A program made the translations under genes and the position numbers. From positions 1 through 64,000 of the forward strand of contig NZ_JAHRVA010000003.1 of assembly GCF_019100495.1 (NCBI RefSeq): DNA of 64,000 bases. The letters are read 5' to 3'. Numbering within the stretch: the first letter of the stretch is position 1; the number at the start of each line of letters is the position of its first letter. Below, in pieces: positions 45,471-54,623 of this stretch. Source of the DNA: Falsochrobactrum tianjinense. GTDB lineage: Bacteria; Pseudomonadota; Alphaproteobacteria; Rhizobiales; Rhizobiaceae. The notes below the pieces were generated by a model, which made no database searches, was not told the origin of the DNA, and was given only the letters and a program-made list of their open reading frames with translations.

Positions 45471-45902
45471 TCAGCTATCTGTTGTCTCAGGCGTAACGTC
45501 GATTGGCTGAGCAGGTAATGTATCCATGGCTGCCAGTTGATCAGCGCATAAATCTGCTGCTCCGGATGCCTCTCGTTCCATACCGGCAAGTTTGACCCAG
45601 CCGCCATCCTCGATGAAAGTGTCACGCTTGTAGGACGATGTTTCCTTTAGTTCGGTAAGTTTCTGGCTCGCATTCGGTCCCGTGATAAACCTTTCGACAC
45701 ATATATTGGCAACAAGTTCGGCACGAGCATTACGTGCCGCGTCTGTTGCCATCGTCGTTGCCGTTCCGCCGGTTGTCCAGCCGCCGATGGTAAAGCCCAC
45801 AATGGTGGTCAGCACTGCAGCACCAGCCACAGACCAAAACCAAAGCGTTTTGGATGGTCGGAAATTCTCCCAACGTTGAGACATGGTTTGATCAGATTCC
45901 AT
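45471..45902 (-). CDS. Hypothetical single-span membrane protein
   Basis: 143 residues, not recognised. TLWFWSVAGAAVLTTIVGFTIGGW is a membrane segment near residues 19-42, preceded by a short charged N-terminus, followed by an Ala-rich, mostly acidic domain with two Cys (ANICVERF, AADLCADQL) that could pair in the periplasm. ATG 45902 has AAGGGGAAA upstream; ATG 45884 is an alternative. It stands alone between the apiose regulator and a scarred region. Confidence 0.65.
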   Translation of the reverse strand: MESDQTMSQRWENFRPSKTLWFWSVAGAAVLTTIVGFTIGGWTTGGTATTMATDAARNARAELVANICVERFITGPNASQKLTELKETSSYKRDTFIEDGGWVKLAGMEREASGAADLCADQLAAMDTLPAQPIDVTPETTDS

Positions 45903-45992
45903 TAGTTTCCCCTTTCATCTCACGCATTATTACGCACTGCAACAATACGAGTGTAGCATGCCATTGCGTGAGGGATAACCTACTTTCTGCGA

Positions 45993-46172
45993 ATGATAAC
46001 GACTTATGTTCGTCCTGGTGCCGTAAAATTAGCCAGTCGACGTTCGGGGAGTGCGATCTTTCGGCATGCCGCGCAGGCGCAAGGTATGGCGGGCAGCTTC
46101 GGGTTCCTGAACCGAAGCACAGGCTGGGATATTTCCTTCAGTGTCGCAGGAAACCCATGCCTGAAAGCATAA
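45993..46172 (+). pseudogene. Fragment of an AapQ-type amino-acid permease gene
   Basis: A 59-codon frame whose residues 25-52 (AAQAQGMAGSFGFLNRSTGWDISFSV) closely follow the AapQ protein at 7913-9040 (AVQAQGMVSGFGFLDRSTGWDISFSV). The residues before and after (ending AGNPCLKA) do not match. So about 26 codons of an aapQ gene survive in a chimeric frame, too short to be functional as a permease. Confidence 0.65.
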
Positions 46173-46690
46173 TCAGGTGAAGCCACAAGCAACCGATCAA
46201 ACTGTCCTGCCATTGGGGCCTAACCATGGACCAGGCCAGCGGAACTAATTGCGCCCAGCGATAAGATCGGCTCATGTGAACCTTAAAGAATACAATAAGT
46301 CCTAAAAAAAATACATTAGAAAAAAGATAGTATATAGATATTACCATTATATAAAAGGTAATATTTTATATATATAGAATAATTAAATAAATTTATAAAA
46401 TCACTCAATAAACCTCTATATAATTTACTTTATGGAAAAGACATCAATATGGATAGCCATCAAAATAGAGATAAATACAACTCATGCCGATCATAGGTTG
46501 GACTTTCTAATATTATGAGCTATAAGGGCCATGCTGCAATGCAGCTTCCCCTACGCGCGCGCTCTTCTTAGCGCTTCTGCGCGTCTTCCGGCTTTTCATG
46601 CCGTTCACAGTTCGGCGACTTTCGTCCCAGCTATAAAAACAAAACACTGCCCCTCTGTGGGGCGTAAAAAATCGCGACGTAAAGGTCACA
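46173..46690. other. AT-rich island with no supported gene
   Basis: About 46270-46500 is very A/T rich compared with the rest of the window. It contains a perfect 8-bp inverted repeat ATATTACC (46338-46345)/GGTAATAT (46357-46364). A 69-codon hydrophobic frame on the minus strand (46138-46347) spans the edge, without a family match. The island lies beside the aapQ fragment and upstream of the symporter gene, so it probably holds that gene's promoter; the composition hints at acquisition from elsewhere. Confidence 0.5.
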
Positions 46691-48328
46691 ATGCAATATC
46701 AACAATTAGGAACGTCTCTTACACTATTGCTTCTGCTTATTTTCTTTGGTGGGACATTTTACATTACGCTTTCCATCGGCAAAAAGAAAGAAAATGCCGA
46801 TAACTACATGACTGCCGGAAACAATGTAGGCTTGGGCATGTCAGCTGCCTCGATGACGGCAACCTGGATCTGGGCATCTTCCCTCTACGCTTCGGCTACA
46901 TCGGGTTACACTTATGGTGTTTCTGGCCCGATCCATTACGGTCTCTGGGGGGCGTTGATGATCCTGTTCATCTATCCCTTTGGCATGCGTATCAGAAAGC
47001 TGGCGCCTCATGCCCACAGCCTTGCCGAAATTTTGCGTGCCCGCCATGGCCAATCGAGCCAGCTCATTTTGGCAGGTTCCAACATCCTCGGAAGCTTGCT
47101 GAGCTTGACGTCAAACTTCATTGCTGGCGGAGCCTTGATCGCCATGCTATCGCCGTTGTCTTTCAGCACTGGCATCCTGATTATCGCAACAGGCGTATTA
47201 CTCTACACCCTGTGGTCCGGGCTGCGGGCGTCGATCCTGACAGACTTCATTCAGGTTTGTGCTATGCTGGGTGCGGTAGTTATCATCGTACCGGCTGTGT
47301 TTTTCTCTGCGGGCGGCACGGAAATATTTGTCACCGGGGCTATAAACCTGACGCCTGAGCAGAAATCATTCTTTTCGTCCGACGCGTTTCTGAATCAGGG
47401 CGCGCCCTATATTGCCGCTGTTCTGGCCTATGCCATCGGCAACCAGACCATTGCGCAACGGCTGTTCGCTGTCCGTCCGGATATGATCAAGCGCACCTTC
47501 ATAACCGCGACTGTGGGCTATGGTGCAACCGTGATCGGCGTCGGCATTCTCGGTGTGATTGCGCTCTATATCGGCGTGGTGCCGATGGGCGGCGACACGA
47601 ACAACCTTATTCCGCAGCTCGCTGCAACCTATCTGGGCAAGGGACTGCTCTGCGTTTTCTTCATCATGGTTATCGGCTCGCTGGCGTCCACGGCGGACTC
47701 CGATCTAGCGGCTCTGTCCTCGATCATGATGGCAGACGTCTATGGCCGCAATCTTTCGGGTGCAGCTCGGGTTAACCCGAAGACAATGTTGTTCATCGGG
47801 CGTCTGACCATGATCACCGCCACCGGTGCAGCGCTGTTTTTCGCCAGCAACAAGTTCAACATCCTTGATCTTCTGGTTCTGGTCGGCGCCATCTGGGGTG
47901 CCTTGGTGTTCCCGGTGATCGCCAGTTTCTACTGGTCCAGAGTCACGAACAAAGCCTTTACCACATCGGTCGTTGTCGCGCTGGCCGTGTTCTTCCCGGT
48001 GCGATTCGGCTTTATCGAGCTGAGTGGAGGCATTGCGATTGTGTCAGATATTCTGGCCGTTATTGGCGTGGGCGTTGTCGCCGGCCTGATGGCGTTCGGG
48101 TTCTTTGGCTTCAAAGTGGCGCGTGTTGTGGGCATTCTGGCCATCATCATCGTGGCACCCATCAGCATTGGCGCATTGCACGCCTACCCTGTGCTAACGG
48201 CTTCGCTTCTTGCCTATGCCATCAGCACGTTGATTTGCGTCGGGATGTCCTGGCGTAACACCGAAGAGTTCGATTTTTCGACCATCGCGAAAAAGACCGG
48301 AAACTTCGATTCCCCTGTCAGTGTATAA
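46691..48328 (+). CDS. Sodium:solute symporter (SSS) family transporter
   Basis: 545 residues with about 13 membrane segments. FYITLSIGKKKENADNYMTAGNNVGLGMSAASMTATWIWASSLYAS is the start of the LeuT-like core typical of the SSS family, and ASTADSDLAALSSIMMADVYG holds the conserved Na2-site Ser/Ala segment. It resembles the DUR3/urea-type and general carboxylate SSS groups. Substrate unknown. ATG 46691 is preceded by AAAGGT. A 43-codon gene follows 13 nt downstream, as in other SSS operons. Confidence 0.88.
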   Translation: MQYQQLGTSLTLLLLLIFFGGTFYITLSIGKKKENADNYMTAGNNVGLGMSAASMTATWIWASSLYASATSGYTYGVSGPIHYGLWGALMILFIYPFGMRIRKLAPHAHSLAEILRARHGQSSQLILAGSNILGSLLSLTSNFIAGGALIAMLSPLSFSTGILIIATGVLLYTLWSGLRASILTDFIQVCAMLGAVVIIVPAVFFSAGGTEIFVTGAINLTPEQKSFFSSDAFLNQGAPYIAAVLAYAIGNQTIAQRLFAVRPDMIKRTFITATVGYGATVIGVGILGVIALYIGVVPMGGDTNNLIPQLAATYLGKGLLCVFFIMVIGSLASTADSDLAALSSIMMADVYGRNLSGAARVNPKTMLFIGRLTMITATGAALFFASNKFNILDLLVLVGAIWGALVFPVIASFYWSRVTNKAFTTSVVVALAVFFPVRFGFIELSGGIAIVSDILAVIGVGVVAGLMAFGFFGFKVARVVGILAIIIVAPISIGALHAYPVLTASLLAYAISTLICVGMSWRNTEEFDFSTIAKKTGNFDSPVSV

Positions 48329-48341
48329 AAAGGAGATTTTT

Positions 48342-48473
48342 ATGACCCCACTATTACTGACTGCATATGTTTTGGTATGGCCTGCTATTGTTGCTGGCGT
48401 ATTGTTTTATCTGATGCGCGCATTCTTTTCAGAGTGGCGCCTTGCACGGGCTGAAAACCGCTCGATGATCTGA
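48342..48473 (+). CDS. 43-residue transporter small subunit
   Basis: MTPLLLTAYVLVWPAIVAGV begins a single membrane helix to about residue 29, followed by a charged tail SEWRLARAENRSMI. The ribosome site AAGGAGATTTTT is excellent, and the gap from the symporter stop is 13 nt. Small one-helix companions of this kind are known beside SSS transporters; their role is not settled. The frame is short but coding by ribosome site, position and composition. Confidence 0.75.
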   Translation: MTPLLLTAYVLVWPAIVAGVLFYLMRAFFSEWRLARAENRSMI

Positions 48474-48727
48474 CCATAAAGCCGTGGCGGCCAACCGGCT
48501 GTGAATGAAGCAGCATCCTAACGGGCGTCGATCTTGCCCACTGCCGGGGCCGTCACATTGAATTAGAGCGCGGAGGGGAAGCCTGGCTGGCTCCGCCCCA
48601 AAAGTGACATAGGCGCTAAGCTGTCGCAAAAGTCAGAATTTTCACGATGGTTCGTTGAGGCAACGATATTCCGTGCACGCCGCCCCCGAATAGCGGTTAT
48701 TGCCATTCGGAGGACTTCTTTTGGTCG

Positions 48728-49486
48728 TTATGTCAATCGGATGGACATTCCGCCGTCTACGATCATTGGACTTCCTGTCATGAAGCTGGATCGATCAGAA
48801 AGAAGGAACAAGGCTGCCTGCGCAATCTCCTTGGGAGTCGCCATCCGCTTCATGGGATGCAAGCCGGCTATGAACTCCAAAGCTGCCGGGTTCCCTTCAC
48901 CCCCGCTTGGCGTGATTGTGCCGCCCGGCAATAGCGCGTTGACACGTATGCCTTCGACGGCATGGTCTGATGCCAGCGACTGGGCCAAGCCGTTCAATCC
49001 CGCCTTGGATGCCGCATAGGCTCCCATGCCCGGCATGCCGCCATTGCTGAAACCCACAAATGATGAGGTGAAAACGATCGAGCCTTGCCTGCGCGCCTTC
49101 ATGGCCGGTATCTGTGCCCTGGCGGCCAGGAAGGCACCCGTCAGATTGACCGAAATCACATCGGTCCAATTGCCGATGCTCATATCCGGCACAGGCTGCA
49201 TCTCGCCCACAATGCCGACATTATTGAATGCGCCGTCCAGTCCGCCGAATTCCTTTGTAGCGAGATCGACAAGAGCCTCGGCGTAGCTCTCATCCTTTGC
49301 GTCGCCAGCCAAAAACACGGCTCTACCATTGGCTTGAGTGATCGCTTCCGCAAGGGCCTCAAGCTCTCCGGATCGACGCGCGCCGAGAACCACATTGGCC
49401 CCTTCGGATGCGAACAGCCGCGCCGCTGCTGCGCCGATCCCACTGCTCGCGCCTGTGACGATGATAGTCTTGCTTTCCAGTTCCAT
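48728..49486 (-). CDS. SDR-family oxidoreductase (glucose 1-dehydrogenase-like)
   Basis: 252-residue classical SDR. VTGASSGIGAAAARLFA binds NAD(P), FNNVGI is the NNAG-type motif, TSSFVG holds Ser, and AYAASKAGLNGLAQSLA contains the catalytic YxxxK. It ends FMTGSPMIVDGGMSIRLT. The start ATG 49486 has AGGAGAGACACG upstream. It is alone on its strand, so no pathway can be assigned. Confidence 0.85.
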   Translation of the reverse strand: MELESKTIIVTGASSGIGAAAARLFASEGANVVLGARRSGELEALAEAITQANGRAVFLAGDAKDESYAEALVDLATKEFGGLDGAFNNVGIVGEMQPVPDMSIGNWTDVISVNLTGAFLAARAQIPAMKARRQGSIVFTSSFVGFSNGGMPGMGAYAASKAGLNGLAQSLASDHAVEGIRVNALLPGGTITPSGGEGNPAALEFIAGLHPMKRMATPKEIAQAALFLLSDRSSFMTGSPMIVDGGMSIRLT

Positions 49487-50006
49487 GACGTGTCTCTCCT
49501 GAATATTGCGTCATGGCAGCCTAGCGGGATGACAGATAGCGCGACCATCCGTTTCATGCTTTCAAACGGTTTTTCAGAGAATAGGGCTGATATTGTTGCA
49601 GAATTCCCAACTAAAGTTAGGCTTGTTGCAATAGATTATTACAACAAGCCTTGTGCTCTCTCTCGGCTGCGCGGCGGCTCTACTGAAATCGATGCGGCTG
49701 TCTTGAGGTCGGTACCGAAGCGGCCATAAGGGTTGACCAGATCAGTCTGAATCATGCGGGCGTTCACATATCCGTCTGCCGCCCTGCAGGATGTGACAGC
49801 AGACGAGATCGACGCCGATATCGCAGAAGTGAGGGTTGCTGTATGAGCGATTTTCCGACCGTGAACATGGCTGACAGCCCCCTGAATTCTTATCCGGCAA
49901 CAATTAGGGTCGTTGGTAATTTTGAGTTCAAAACAAAATTAGCTATGTTAGCGTGCCTTTGTATTAATTTTGAAAATATTCTGCATCACATGACGTTGGC
50001 TTGCTT
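49487..50006. other. Gap with a long hairpin and no supported gene
   Basis: A strong palindrome at 49619-49651 (AGGCTTGTTGCAATA, loop of 3, one mismatch in the second arm) lies upstream of the SDR. Short frames here, e.g. 44 codons on the minus strand from about 49760 to 49630, have no recognised family. The last 80 bases are A/T rich and precede the outer-membrane protein gene. Confidence 0.4.
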
Positions 50007-51551
50007 ATGAATTGGTTTAGACAGTCAGATGGCAGTATTGTTCTGGAGTGGAAAGGCCGCACCCCTTTTGCTGTTTTGATTGTAGAAAGCGCAGTTGGGA
50101 TAAACACCGCCGCTCTCTTCAAGGTATCCGCGCTTTTCTGTGGAAGTGCACTTCTCCTTATCAATAGCGTGCTTGCTCCCGCAAAAGCCGATGATCGCAT
50201 GATACTATATGATGCGGAGGGCTTGAAGGTTCGCGCGCATTTGCAAGCAGGATTAAACGCAGTCGTTGAGCGCAACTTATTTTGGAATTTTGCCGATAGA
50301 TTCGCACCATCAGCCGATTTTAATGCTCAAAAGCAATGGCTTGAGGGATATATCAAACCCGGGATTAGTTTCAGCAAAGACTTTGATGAAGATCGTCGCC
50401 TTTACGGCAAAGCTTCTTTTGTTGCATCTGGAACCCTTGGTATTGATGCCTATGATACCGGCAACACCGGCGAAATTACATTGGAAGAAGCGCATCTTGG
50501 ATGGCGTCAGAAAATTAGCAGCCAGAGTTCGTTTGATGTATCATTCGGTCCGCGCGAATATAAAATCGGCACCGGCATGTTGATCGCCAATGGTGGCAAT
50601 AGCGGATTTGAGCGCGGCGCGCTTAAATTCGGCCCGCGCAAAGCGTGGAAGTCAGCCGTTATAGGAAAATTCAGCTACGATGATGTCGATGTAACTGCAT
50701 TTTATCTGCAGCCGAATGAATTGCCGAGCAGTAACAGTAATACACAGCTCGTCGGCTCGGAACTACGCTATAATTGGGAGCAGGGCAGTTTTGCTGGCAT
50801 CAGTTACGGACATGTCGTGCATTCAAATTCCCCATATCCAAAAGCTGCTCCCAATGGAATTGGGGTGCCGGAAATTATACCAGACGGGCGTGATGGACTA
50901 ACCTTTATCAATGCTTATGCGCTTGGTAAGCCGCTGCCCAACACATTTGATAACCTGATTGCCGGGGGCGAGTTTGCATATGAGTGGAACGACCGGATTA
51001 ATCTGTCCGCTTGGGCGGGTCGCGTTTATGTTGGTTATAATTTCATTGATCTGCCATGGTCGCCTGCTGTGGCATTCGCTTATCAAACTTTTTCTGGCGA
51101 TAATCCCGATACCGAGAAACTAGAGCGGTTCGATCCATTGTTCTATGAGGGTAATCCCAGTTCATAGTCGACCGGATCAAAATCATCCATGGTTTTCATC
51201 AATTCCAATGTGAACGCTTTTCTGGTCAGCTTGCGGGTGACACCGACCGAACGGGATGCTTTTACTTTGCGTTATTCTCATATACGTGCCAACCAACTGT
51301 ATAGTCCGATCCAGTTTGGACAAGGTACACGCGTTGAAACCAACGATGGCGTGCCGAACCCCATTGCTGGAGTGAGTAGCTATCATCTGTCGGATGATGT
51401 GTTTTTGGAATACAACCGCACCATTAATGCCAACACTTATCTTACAGTTGGGGTCAGCGCGTCATTTCCAGGCGCAGGCATTGATTCAATGATCAATGCT
51501 GATGCACCAATTTGGATGGGAGGGTTTGCCAATGTCGTCGTTAACTATTAG
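50007..51551 (+). pseudogene. Outer-membrane beta-barrel protein gene split by an internal TAG
   Basis: N-terminal signal region (hydrophobic FKVSALFCGSALLLINSVLAPAKA) followed by amphipathic strands typical of outer-membrane barrels, resembling the alginate-export porin family. The frame ends at a TAG at 51165-51167 but continues uninterrupted in the same frame to 51551 (VFINSNVNAFLVSLRVTP...WMGGFANVVVNY, a terminal aromatic barrel strand). A single G-to-A change (TGG to TAG) would explain it. Without the last 128 codons the barrel would lack its closing strands. Start: ATG 50007 or TTG 50001. It may be a pseudogene, a read error, or a suppressed stop. Confidence 0.75.
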
Positions 51552-52908
51552 TTCTCGGTGCAGTTTTATTGGCCCATCTACGGTCACATGCGCATCACAA
51601 ATTCTACTATTGGCTGTTGGGATACTCGGTAGTTTTTCCCTGGCTGCTTGGTCGCAGGAGGCCGGTGCAATGTCAGCTAGAACATCTGATCCACGCATAC
51701 TTGGCTGGATGGAAGGAGCTCCTCCGGCTGAGGATAAAATTATTCGTTTTTCTGATCCCGATTATTTCAGTTTTCCAAAGTTGCGCTGGACCGTTTGCCA
51801 CTTTCGTCAGTTAATGCCGACAATGAATGTGAGCCGCGGCATCGGCTCTCCTGCTCCATTGGTGCAGCAACCAGATCCGGCGATCGATGCTGTGGTTTTC
51901 AGCCCGTTGGGCAGTGATGAAACAATGACTTGGGCGCAGTCATTTGATGCGAACTACACCGACGGGGTCGTTGTTTTGCATCGGGGTGTTGTTGTCTATG
52001 AGCGTTATTCCGGCTGTCTGGATGTTTCAGGCCAGCATGGGGCAATGTCCGTAACCAAATCGATTACGGGTTTGCTGGGTGAAATGCTGGTTGCGGATGG
52101 TACGCTCGATGAAACAGCGCAAGTCAGCAGCCTTGTGCCAGAGCTTGCGAAAAGCGCATTTGGAGATGCAACTATCCGGCAGGTCCTGGATATGACGACC
52201 GGTTTGCACTACAGCGAAGATTACAGTGATCCGAAAGCAGATGTCTGGATATATTCTGCTGCGGGCAACCCTTTGCCGAAGCCTGATAATTATAGCGGGC
52301 CGCGCTCTTATTTTGACTATTTGAAAACAGTCCGTAAGGAGGGGGAGCACGGAGAGGCTTTTGGCTATCGGACAATTAATTCTGACGCGCTCGGTTGGAT
52401 TATCGCGCGTGTTACCGGGAAATCTGTAGCAACACTATTGTCAGAACGCATCTGGAGCAAATTGGCCACGGAGCAGGATGCATATTATACGGTCGATTCA
52501 ATCGGTACGCCTTTTGCTGGCGGCGGGTTCAACGCCGGGCTGCGCGATATGGCGCGTCTGGGACAGCTCTTGCTCAATGATGGTGTGATCAACGGCGAGC
52601 GTCTTGTGCCTGCCGCAGCCATTGCCAGTATCAAAGAGGGCGGCGACAAGAAGGCATTTGCCAAAGCGGGCTACAAGCTCCTGCCCGGTTGGAGCTATCG
52701 CGGCATGTGGTGGGTTTCACATAATGCCGATGGGGCTTTCATGGCACGAGGGGTGCACGGACAGGCGCTTTATATTGATCCTAAAGCCGAAATGGTGATA
52801 GCGCGTTTCGCCTCGCATCCACAGGCCAGCAACGCGTATAATGACCCAACATCTTTGCCTGCCTATCAAGCGGTTGCAGATTATCTGATGCAAAAGCCGA
52901 TACCTTGA
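51532..52908 (+). CDS. Serine hydrolase, class C beta-lactamase fold
   Basis: 458 residues from ATG 51532, which has GGGAGG upstream and overlaps the barrel gene end by 20 nt. A hydrophobic segment (ILLLAVGILGSFSLAAWSQE, near residues 24-45) marks export. The active-site Ser/Lys pair is in MSVTKSITG (SxxK) and HGQALYID may be the third motif. The family includes esterases, amide hydrolases such as NylB and peptidases; the partner barrel suggests an extracellular or periplasmic substrate. The function is otherwise unknown. Overall G+C of this two-gene unit appears lower than that of its neighbours. Confidence 0.83.
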   Translation: MSSLTISSRCSFIGPSTVTCASQILLLAVGILGSFSLAAWSQEAGAMSARTSDPRILGWMEGAPPAEDKIIRFSDPDYFSFPKLRWTVCHFRQLMPTMNVSRGIGSPAPLVQQPDPAIDAVVFSPLGSDETMTWAQSFDANYTDGVVVLHRGVVVYERYSGCLDVSGQHGAMSVTKSITGLLGEMLVADGTLDETAQVSSLVPELAKSAFGDATIRQVLDMTTGLHYSEDYSDPKADVWIYSAAGNPLPKPDNYSGPRSYFDYLKTVRKEGEHGEAFGYRTINSDALGWIIARVTGKSVATLLSERIWSKLATEQDAYYTVDSIGTPFAGGGFNAGLRDMARLGQLLLNDGVINGERLVPAAAIASIKEGGDKKAFAKAGYKLLPGWSYRGMWWVSHNADGAFMARGVHGQALYIDPKAEMVIARFASHPQASNAYNDPTSLPAYQAVADYLMQKPIP

Positions 52909-53074
52909 AGATAGGTCCGGCTGCATTGCTTTCTTATCAGCGGTTATTATGCCTGGAAGCACCGGCCCCAGTCGTTGTCAGCGTGATGATATGATAATCT
53001 GGGCATAACGGTACGGTTGATCCGTGTTTACCGGAGCCCGCAGCAGATAAAAATGGCACCGGCTTTGCCGAGGT

Positions 53075-53707
53075 TTATTGCGGGGCAATCGAGCAGCACC
53101 CGGTAAGAAGGCGTGCCCCGGTCCCGTGGTCCTCAACAATGATTGTGGCGTTCAGAGCAAAAGTGCGATCCGACATGCCGTCCGAGCAAAGGGCAGGCTG
53201 AATCACGGCGGCGATCGGTCCAGAAGTATCTGCTGCGGTGAGGCCCCGCAGGCGATCCTGTTCGAAGCCCCGGCCCACCACGGTATGCAGCGAGAGCTTC
53301 CGATCATTTATGCCGGGTTCTGATAAAACGAGGTGGCCCGCAGAGTGCTGGCGCAAGGACCAGAACGGCTCGGTGCCGTAGCAGGCGAGGTGTGGGGGAA
53401 GTTGATTGGCTTTCCAGCCTGTCGTGTCGAACCGAAGAAACCGCCGTGCCACCCATCCGGCGGTTTCGCCTGTATTCACCTGCGCCCATTCGCCGTCCGT
53501 GCTTAAGGCGACCACCTCGATGCCTGTTGCATCTGGTGCAAGTTGTCCCAAAATCGCCGCCGTGTTCTTTGGCGCACTGCGAATATTCAAGGTGTCATGA
53601 TTGGCAACCCGCGCTACCGTAAACAGCTCCGGTAAAGTGATCTCATCAGCCAAAGTTGGCAGCGACAGCAGCAAGAGCTGTATAAACAATAGAAAGCAAC
53701 GATTCAT
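53075..53707 (-). CDS. SH3-domain-containing exported protein
   Basis: 210 residues from ATG 53707 (GGAGAAAAGAG upstream); the longer frame upstream is not family-like. A signal peptide (FLLFIQLLLLSLPTLA) is followed by a bacterial SH3 domain (DTLNIRSAPKNTAAILGQLAPDATGIEVVALSTDGEWAQV...GWVARRFL) and a C-terminal domain with ACYGTEPFWSL, a COG3650-like region. Bacterial SH3 domains often bind cell wall or proteins. Role unknown. Confidence 0.8.
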   Translation of the reverse strand: MNRCFLLFIQLLLLSLPTLADEITLPELFTVARVANHDTLNIRSAPKNTAAILGQLAPDATGIEVVALSTDGEWAQVNTGETAGWVARRFLRFDTTGWKANQLPPHLACYGTEPFWSLRQHSAGHLVLSEPGINDRKLSLHTVVGRGFEQDRLRGLTAADTSGPIAAVIQPALCSDGMSDRTFALNATIIVEDHGTGARLLTGCCSIAPQ

Positions 53708-53906
53708 GGCTCTTTTCTCCAGCGCTTCGGGCGCATCACCTTGTAACACCCAAGCGTAACGCGTTGCCGCTGCATTATGAGATAGTCGCCCGAGGATGGC
53801 AAATCGGGGCGGCTGCAAAACTCACGTCCACTTCCCCGGCTTCACGGATGCTGCGATCGATATCGTCTACGCCGAAAAGACCAGCTAGCGCAGTAGTATC
53901 TCCGTC

Positions 53907-54287
53907 TCAGTTCGGCATCTGGTTGACGTGCAGAATGTTGCCGTCCGGATCCTTGAACCAGACGAGCTTCATGCCGTCGGCATGATGGATGCTGTCTCGG
54001 AACTCGCCGATTTCAGGATAATGCTCGAAGATGACGCCTTTCGCGGCGAGATCGGCAACGATCACATCAATCTCTCCCCCGGCGTCCCAGACCACGGCGT
54101 TCGCGCGGTTCGTTCCGGCTGTGTCCGAGCGGTAGACGATGAGACGTGTGGCGTTGGTGCCAAACACCAGCACCCCGTCCATATCCTCTTCGACCAGTTC
54201 AAGACCGAGCACCTCCGAATAAAAGCGACGCGCACGCGCAATGTCGGAAACGGCAACGATGGCCGAGGAATTCCTGTCCTTGAGCAT
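53907..54287 (-). CDS. VOC-superfamily (glyoxalase-like) protein
   Basis: 126 residues from ATG 54287, with GGAGGAG directly upstream; a GTG at 54299 is in frame. VAVSDIARARRFYSEVLGLELVEED and MKLVWFKDPDGNILHVNQMP are the two beta-alpha-beta-beta halves of a vicinal-oxygen-chelate fold. Metal ligands are not certain. It is divergent from the gntR operon. Function unknown. Confidence 0.82.
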   Translation of the reverse strand: MLKDRNSSAIVAVSDIARARRFYSEVLGLELVEEDMDGVLVFGTNATRLIVYRSDTAGTNRANAVVWDAGGEIDVIVADLAAKGVIFEHYPEIGEFRDSIHHADGMKLVWFKDPDGNILHVNQMPN

Positions 54288-54623
54288 GGCCTCCTCCACT
54301 GTGGCTGGCTTAATGATAAAGTTGACATCAACATAAATACATTATGTCCAGCAAAATGCCGAATCACGAAATTGTACCGTTCGAGACCGCACTCTTCGTA
54401 CGCGGCCACTGTTTGTGCCTGCACATGCAGCGCGGATGCCGGCGCTATGTTCTGCACAAAACCGAAATTTCACGTCAGATTAAATGTACAATCTTTATAT
54501 TGTTACTTTATACCCAGATTATACAATTGTATTGACTCATGGCTCGGACCGTTGCACAGTTCATATTGTCGATGATGCGTTGGGGTGGCTGTTGTCATGA
54601 AATTTCACGCAGGGAGGATCTCG
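54288..54623. promoter_or_regulatory. Divergent promoter region with palindrome ahead of the ProU-linked operon
   Basis: A/T-rich gap. ATACAATTGTAT at 54521-54532 is a perfect 12-nt palindrome, and TGTACAAT at 54486-54493 is a related half. Several GntR/FCD regulators bind palindromes of the ATTGTATACAAT kind, so these are candidate sites for the regulator at 54624. No gene fits here. Confidence 0.5.

Noticed and set aside
46138-46347. 69-codon hydrophobic minus-strand frame at the AT-rich island
   Set aside because: Hydrophobic residues follow from the A/T-rich composition; it overlaps the aapQ fragment and has no family match.
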